Shown piece by piece: positions 16,081-20,342 of a stretch of 20,342 bases of DNA. The position numbers were made by a program, and so were the translations under genes. This stretch comes from Rhizophagus sp. LPA8_4_AMF (taxonomy: Eukaryota; Glomeromycota; Glomeromycetes; Glomerales; Glomeraceae). Positions within the stretch are counted from its first letter, which is position 1; every line of letters begins with the position of its first letter. The notes below the pieces were generated by a model. That model saw only the letters and a list, made by a program, of their open reading frames with translations, did not search any database and was not told the origin of the DNA. The stretch is taken from positions 1-20,342 of the forward strand of contig JADRCO010001317.1 in assembly GCA_021464525.1 (NCBI GenBank), given 5' to 3'.

Positions 16081-17030
16081 TAATATAGAGTAATTTTTTT
16101 AATAGATGATCATGATTGACGTATTCGTTAGTCATAACTATATAATATTCCGGGACACTTATATATATATCCATGTTATAGCAGTAGCATATAACTATTA
16201 TATTTATGGAATTTATGCATGAAACTTTATTATTATCCATTACAGATATAAAACTTTGTAATAGAATTAATTATATTGAATTTCCTTCAATGAAGTGAAA
16301 TCTATGATAGACCGACAAATATTGGGTGTCACTTTCATTAAGAGGCCAAAAACCGTATTTCCCGGAAAGCCTATTAAATTTTGGATATTACGTTATATAA
16401 TACTTCATGCTAGAGTTTTCCATCTATTATGAATTTTGAGAGATGATTTTTTGTATAATTTATAAGGATGATGCTAACCTGTAAAAAAAAATTAGTTGAT
16501 CCCTAGAATCTTGTAAAAATCATCATTTTTGAGCTCTACAAGAGAAAGGCGCAAAAATAACAAGCTAGATAAAATGAATAAATTGATATTTAAGATTTAA
16601 CAAATGTTAGCTCCGTAGGAAAACGAATATAGGTAAATTTCCTGCTATGGAGTATGAAGTATAGACCAAATATACATGAGAATATTAACGAAACCAGCCA
16701 ACTTTACATCTAAGTTATAGATTTTTTGGTTGTTCAATTAAAAAATTTTAAAATCTATAAAAACTAAAAGTTTTACTCGAGATTGACATTATGAAAAAAG
16801 CTTTGACTTATCCATAAGAATCTTCTAAGTAGTTGATTGTCAATTACATAATTTTGTTCTTTTTATATCTGATATATATATGGTGTTTCTACGCAATTGC
16901 ATATTAATCATTAATTTATCATGTAGTCTTATTAGTAAGTACTTTTATATAAAATTATATTTTCTTCTACCTAAATTAAAAATTTCATTCACGGCTGTTC
17001 GAACTATTCCAGTTCGGCCAGAATTAGCAT
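16081..17030. other. AT-rich spacer, no gene seen
   Basis: No supported gene on either strand; the 70-codon minus-strand frame at 16028-16240 is AT-driven. Weak inverted repeats are present: CTTGT / ACAAG around 16510-16543, and CTCCGTAGGAAA facing TTTCCTGCTATGGAG at about 16611-16652. G/C-richer words such as AAAAACCGTATTTCCCGGAAAG (near 16347) stand out from the background and may be transposon scraps. Confidence 0.35.
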
Positions 17031-17099
17031 GGCCAGCTTTAGGCTGAATTAGAACCTAAAGCTGGCCGGTCTTTAAAATTCAGAACCTAAAGTTATTGG
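17031..17099. repeat. Perfect 13-bp inverted repeat plus third copy
   Basis: GGCCAGCTTTAGG (17031-17043) and CCTAAAGCTGGCC (17055-17067) are exact complements around an 11-nt loop. The core AGAACCTAAAG of the right arm recurs as a direct copy at about 17082-17092 (AATTCAGAACCTAAAG). Upstream, TTCGGCCAGAATT gives a further partial copy. The cluster resembles the terminus of a repeat family; the G+C content stands out sharply from its surroundings. Confidence 0.65.
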
Positions 17100-17504
17100 A
17101 CAGGTCAGGTAACAATCAGGTCATCTCTTAGATTTTATAATTTGAGTAATAATCAGGGCATGATATGAAAACATTAAATGTTTAACCAACAGTGTTTAAC
17201 AACCAATTAACATAGGATTTTTAACCAATTATTAATGTTTTATTTCGGATTTCTATTGAATTAATTTTATTGGTCACAAATTATTATTGGAAGTTAGGCA
17301 AATGAACCCTTTCGTTGCGAAGTGCCTTACGGCCTAGCATTTACACGAAAAAAAAAATTCTCATGGGATACGCAACTTTATTTTTTATATTTAGAGTTGA
17401 TACGCAGGTGCCAAGTCCGGATTTTTCTTCTTTTCAGAGATGGTGATCATGATATCATTTCACAATAATTCTCGGATCTATATTTCGATGCAAGGGTTCA
17501 GTAA

Positions 17505-18183
17505 ACTTACCGCAGAAATAGGAAAATAAGCACGTGCGATAACTTCACCAAGGAGGCGCAGAAACTTTTATCAATGATCACGTCATTGACTACAAGACAT
17601 AATAATTTTGGCCTGAAATTGAATGAAATTATCCAACATTACACAATTGCCCGGGTCAATTTTGATCAACAGAGTGAGGCCAATCAAATGTGGCTGATCA
17701 TGCGACAAGATAAATGTTTTAGTTTGCTCCAATAATATTTCACAAAAAAAACAATATCCAACTGTCTTGTCAAAGGAAATACGATCGCAAATGCTTTCCC
17801 GACGGAAACGAGGTTGTTAGGGGCCTCAAAAAAGTTATTGAAATGACCGACTTTGTTGGTATTGATGCAGGTAAACCCGTTATGGAAAGTATATCTCGAC
17901 AATCAGTTGAGCAATCTCTCACTTCGAACTCCTTGCTACAAGAGAGAGAAGAGTACTGGCCCAAAGAACCACTGTTAATGTCATAGTCGAATCGTTAGAA
18001 TCCATTGCCACTTCGAGTCGTCAAGAGTCGGTATTGGAAATAAGACATCTCGTTGCAGGCTTTAAATGATATTTTTATTGGGCACTCTATTTCTATTTCA
18101 TTTTAGAAAAATCATCCATACATAATATGTACAAAAATTTTGAGATTTTGGCAGGGATCCCGGCTGAATTTTTTAAGTTATGA
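17505..18183 (+). pseudogene. Decayed coding region, helical protein, family unrecognised
   Basis: Three overlapping plus-strand frames each carry protein-like sequence. Frame 1 (17505-17735, 76 open codons) has NFTKEAQKLLSMITSLTTRH, NEIIQHYTIARVNFDQQSEA and NQMWLIMRQDK. Frame 2 (to 17986) has NEVVRGLKKVIEMTDFVGID, AGKPVMESISRQSVEQSLTS and LLQEREEYWPKEPL. Frame 3 (to 18069) has RTTVNVIVESLESIATSSRQ and ESVLEIRHLVAGF. Read in turn they give one long, helical, hydrophilic protein broken by at least two frameshifts. The character recalls the stalk or tail of a coiled-coil protein such as a kinesin, but that is a guess. The minus strand also has a 72-codon frame (17684-17902), so the strand is not fully certain. 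The stretch is visibly less AT-rich than the rest of the window. Confidence 0.45.
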
Positions 18184-18769
18184 AAACTGTGAAAAAGGTC
18201 ACGATCAAACTGCTGTCTGAAAATAGATCAACGTTGTTGTTTAGCTTGAGACGGACTGTAAACAGCGAATATCGAGCATGCAATTCTCGAAATTTTAAAG
18301 AATCCATACTTGCCATGTAATATAAGACATCTACTTTGGAAAATCTGGCTGTGGTATTCAATTTTTGAATGATAGGGAAAGTTATTCACCTAGAAACAAT
18401 GAAACGATCCCTCATTTCAAGAGATGTTGCAACTGTTAGTATCAAAAACCAACCCTTAAATTTACTTTATTCATTGAAAGCCATCAAAACTATTCAACGA
18501 GTGGACCTTTTCGAAAGTGTGTAAGCTCTATGAGCTTAGTGATGACTCGAAACTAGCATTGATGTATATGAAGCGTTGCGTAAACTTTTAGACAAATTGA
18601 AAACACATACTGTGTACAAGCCGACAATCCCATTAACGTATCACGTGACTACAATTATTTCACCTCACTAATTTTCCCGTTTAAAAGTCAAATAAAAATA
18701 GTACCTGAGAAGTTAATTGAAGAAGAACGGGCATGGAAATCTTTGACTATGAAATTGAATTACGTATAA
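18180..18769 (+). pseudogene. Decayed coding region, family unrecognised
   Basis: From ATG 18180 one frame runs to 18524 with two in-frame stops: MKTVKKVTIKLLSENRSTLL, FSLRRTVNSEYRACNSRNFK, SRDVATVSIKNQPLNLLYSL. It then shifts to KLFNEWTFSKVCKLYELSDD (18478-18591), to DVYEALRKLLDKLKTHTVYK (to 18671), and to NPINVSRDYNYFTSLIFPFK and IKIVPEKLIEEERAWKSLTM (to 18769). The order of four frames on one strand is typical of an old indel-riddled gene. I do not recognise it. It may continue the relic at 17505-18183. A 62-codon minus-strand frame (18173-18361) is its antisense shadow. Confidence 0.45.
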
Positions 18770-18796
18770 TCGGGAGAGAGACTGGATAGTTAGCGA

Positions 18797-18838
18797 TGGG
18801 AGTAAAAGTAATACCTACTTGCATACTTGGTACTCCCA
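18797..18838. repeat. Perfect 8-bp inverted repeat
   Basis: TGGGAGTA (18797-18804) and TACTCCCA (18831-18838) flank 26 bases that themselves contain AAGTA / TACTT. A GGAGTACTCC palindrome reappears near 20000. It may be a transposon scar or a coincidental fold. Confidence 0.45.
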
Positions 18839-18883
18839 ACCTTAATTGAGGTAAGTTTTGACTATACAGATGGAATCATCGCT

Positions 18884-19158
18884 AGATCACAACTGAAATA
18901 GATGACAAGTATGATGCGGATAAGGTATTAAGGATTATGACGGATGCAGGAAAAATGGTATTCCATGGAATGTGGAAACAGAGATAGAGAAATAAGATGA
19001 GGTCATCGGGTAATCTTATGATTGAAAATAGATAGGCCTTAGGATAGGGTTTGAAGTGGTTATTTCAATCATGTAATTTGTTTTACGTGTATAAAAACGG
19101 CATGTATTACGCGCTATTCTTGGATTTTTGTATTTTCTACATCAACGCTATAACGTAA
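18884..19158 (+). pseudogene. Coding-like relic, probable continuation of the upstream fragments
   Basis: A single plus-strand frame reads ITTEIDDKYDADKVLRIMTD, AGKMVFHGMWKQR, stop, RNKMRSSGNLMIENR, stops, then GLKWLFQSCNLFYVYKNGMY and YALFLDFCIFYINAIT before a double stop. Stops are few and clustered. The sequence follows directly, on the same strand, from the relic ending at 18769. Family not recognised. Confidence 0.4.
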
Positions 19159-19190
19159 TAAAATTTCATTTTACACGACACTGATCGTAA

Positions 19191-19749
19191 CAAAATGTCA
19201 CGGTTTTTCATAACATAAAATCATTTGAGGTGAACGTTAAAATTTGGCATCACATGATCCTCATCCCTGTAACGACAGAAGTTTATGGAGTTATTCCATA
19301 TGCGCAGGATGATATTTTTTTCGGAAAGTTCTAGCATAGAATTAATGATTTAGCCTTACTGATCTCAAATTTTCTATTGCAATTAAAGGTATGTTGGTCA
19401 GATATTCGTGATGCGGTCATATTTCTCCGAAGATTGATTTCAAATCGATCCTTACACCACTGCAAAAGATGAGGCCCTGGTTAGTAAATCCTTTTATCTG
19501 CCTTGTGTAACTTACATTTTATTATCCGTTTATCAAATGAACGAGTATATTCCAGAAGAATAAAAGAAAGGTATGTTAATAACACTTCAATTTGATCCAT
19601 CATCATGATGCTAATCATTTTTCTGGCTTTATTACCATTCTTGATCTTATTAGCATATTTGATAAAGAAATCGTGATCGTTGGCACGTGTTTTGTGAGCA
19701 CAGTTTACAGTTCTCATATATCGCAAATTTAAAGCCTGGCAATATCGTT
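19191..19749. pseudogene. Coding-like relic of uncertain strand
   Basis: The codon register here leaves two complementary frames largely open. Plus strand: VTTEVYGVIPYAQDDIFFGK, one stop, INDLALLISNFLLQLKVCWS, DIRDAVIFLRRLISNRS, further stops, and a hydrophobic MMLIIFLALLPFLILLAYLI that would be a membrane helix. Minus strand: from a possible acceptor at 19736, 78 codons from ATG 19717 to a stop at 19481 (DHDFFIKYANKIKNGNKARK, QIEVLLTYLSFILLEYTRSF), then in the same frame LLQWCKDRFEINLRRNMTAS and four more stops. The minus frame has fewer stops; the plus frame would continue the relics to the left. I cannot decide, and neither version is recognised. Confidence 0.4.
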
Positions 19750-20068
19750 AAGCATTTACTGTGAATGTGAAGGGGATATGAAAATGAAATATAAATGTAA
19801 GTGGATTAGAAGTAATTAGTAATTTTTTACTTTTTATCTGCTAGCAATAAACATCATTTCAGAATATGTGCGGGAATTGGTTAAAAACAAAATTTATATT
19901 ATTTAGAGTAATATGGATAAAGTATGGAATATTTATGGTTAACTTCTGAAATCATAGAACCAAAGTATATACGACGAAAAATTAGCATTAGGCAGTATGG
20001 AGTACTCCCATTTTATGGGTTAGGGCTTGAGATCAATTTTTTACATATAATTATTTCAATTAAAATAA
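19750..20068. other. AT-rich stretch with one small open frame
   Basis: A 60-codon plus-strand frame opens at ATG 19924 and closes at 20106 (MEYLWLTSEIIEPKYIRRKI, RQYGVLPFYGLGLEINF, then low-complexity I/K/F). The first half is protein-like and could be an exon; the second half looks like intron. Nothing else is seen. Confidence 0.3.
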
Positions 20069-20305
20069 AAGACTTTTGCTTTATTATTTCTGCTCTCAAA
20101 TTATAATTATATAAATTACATTAGAAAATCGCATCCAATAGGCATAATAATTCTCATTATAACTACGATACGATATTTAGGGCGTTCTCACGCATCTCCC
20201 TCAATGAGATTGGCTAATGATTGGGATTTTGCTCAAATATTGCGATCAATTGAAGTAAAAATAGATAAAAAAGAAAATCAACATCAACCAATACTTACAA
20301 ATTAG
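20069..20305 (+). other. Coding-like open frame near the right edge
   Basis: A 78-codon open run without an early ATG (first ATG at 20204) reads HPIGIIILIITTIRYLGRSH, then SMRLANDWDFAQILRSIEVK and IDKKENQHQPILTN. The sequence moves from a hydrophobic segment to a charged one. It overlaps the end of the frame at 19924-20106 in another register, so both may be exons, or relics, of one gene that leaves the window. Not recognised. Confidence 0.3.
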
Positions 20306-20342
20306 GATATATTATGCTTTTTTGGCCAATCAGAGAAACTCT

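Noticed and set aside
16160..16240. Short AT repeats and the 70-codon minus frame at 16028-16240
   Set aside because: Low-complexity AT DNA; no domain, no initiation context, no neighbour support.
17760..17820. A run reading LSKEIRSQMLSRRKRG that recalls a known Rhizophagus LAEEIRNQMP-type motif
   Set aside because: It is in a third register, the similarity stops after a few residues, and the neighbouring frame gives a longer protein-like run.
1..20342. CRISPR array, viral genome, or prokaryotic defence system
   Set aside because: No regularly spaced direct repeats, no Cas-like or phage-like frames, no operons; the F-box genes and spliceosomal introns mark nuclear fungal DNA.

Overview
The window looks like nuclear DNA of an AT-rich fungus, most likely an arbuscular mycorrhizal fungus of the Glomeromycotina (Rhizophagus type). 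The evidence is two long intronless reading frames that begin with the F-box-like signature of the F-box/leucine-rich family known to be expanded in these fungi, short GT-AG introns (about 50 to 90 bp) in a decayed gene, extreme A+T richness, and no operon-like packing or ribosome binding sites. The species call is an inference from family resemblance; nothing was searched.

Layout. 1-1682: gene-free DNA with several foldback sequences and a pyrimidine-rich leader. 1683-3359 (+): intact F-box-like gene A. 3686-6210: decayed protein-coding DNA reading best on the minus strand, in two blocks (3686-5063 and 5644-6210). 6211-6830: small foldback elements. 6831-9241 (+): a decayed multi-exon gene of an uncharacterised family; at least eight exon remnants can be followed through recognisable introns, with frameshifts and in-frame stops. 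9242-12019: mostly non-coding, with a small tandem repeat, a hairpin and one short coding-like fragment. 12020-12962 (+): a dead, internally deleted paralogue of gene A. 12966-13935: non-coding, with a possible 5S rRNA-like scrap. 13936-15660 (-): intact F-box-like gene B. 15737-16080 (+): a probable gene fragment divergent from gene B. 16081-17504: non-coding, with a strong inverted repeat. 17505-19749: a less AT-rich stretch full of coding-like fragments in shifting frames, mostly on the plus strand, with one part of uncertain strand. 20069-20305 (+): a coding-like open frame near the right edge.

Only the two F-box genes look functional. They probably encode substrate adaptors for SCF-type ubiquitin ligases, with an N-terminal F-box to bind Skp1 and irregular leucine-rich repeats to bind targets. 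They are surrounded by dead genes and foldback repeats, which suggests a fast-turnover, repeat-rich compartment where the F-box family duplicates and dies. No complete transposase, reverse transcriptase, tRNA, intact rRNA or CRISPR array was seen. Fragment-level calls outside the two intact genes rest on manual translation and should be read with the stated confidences.
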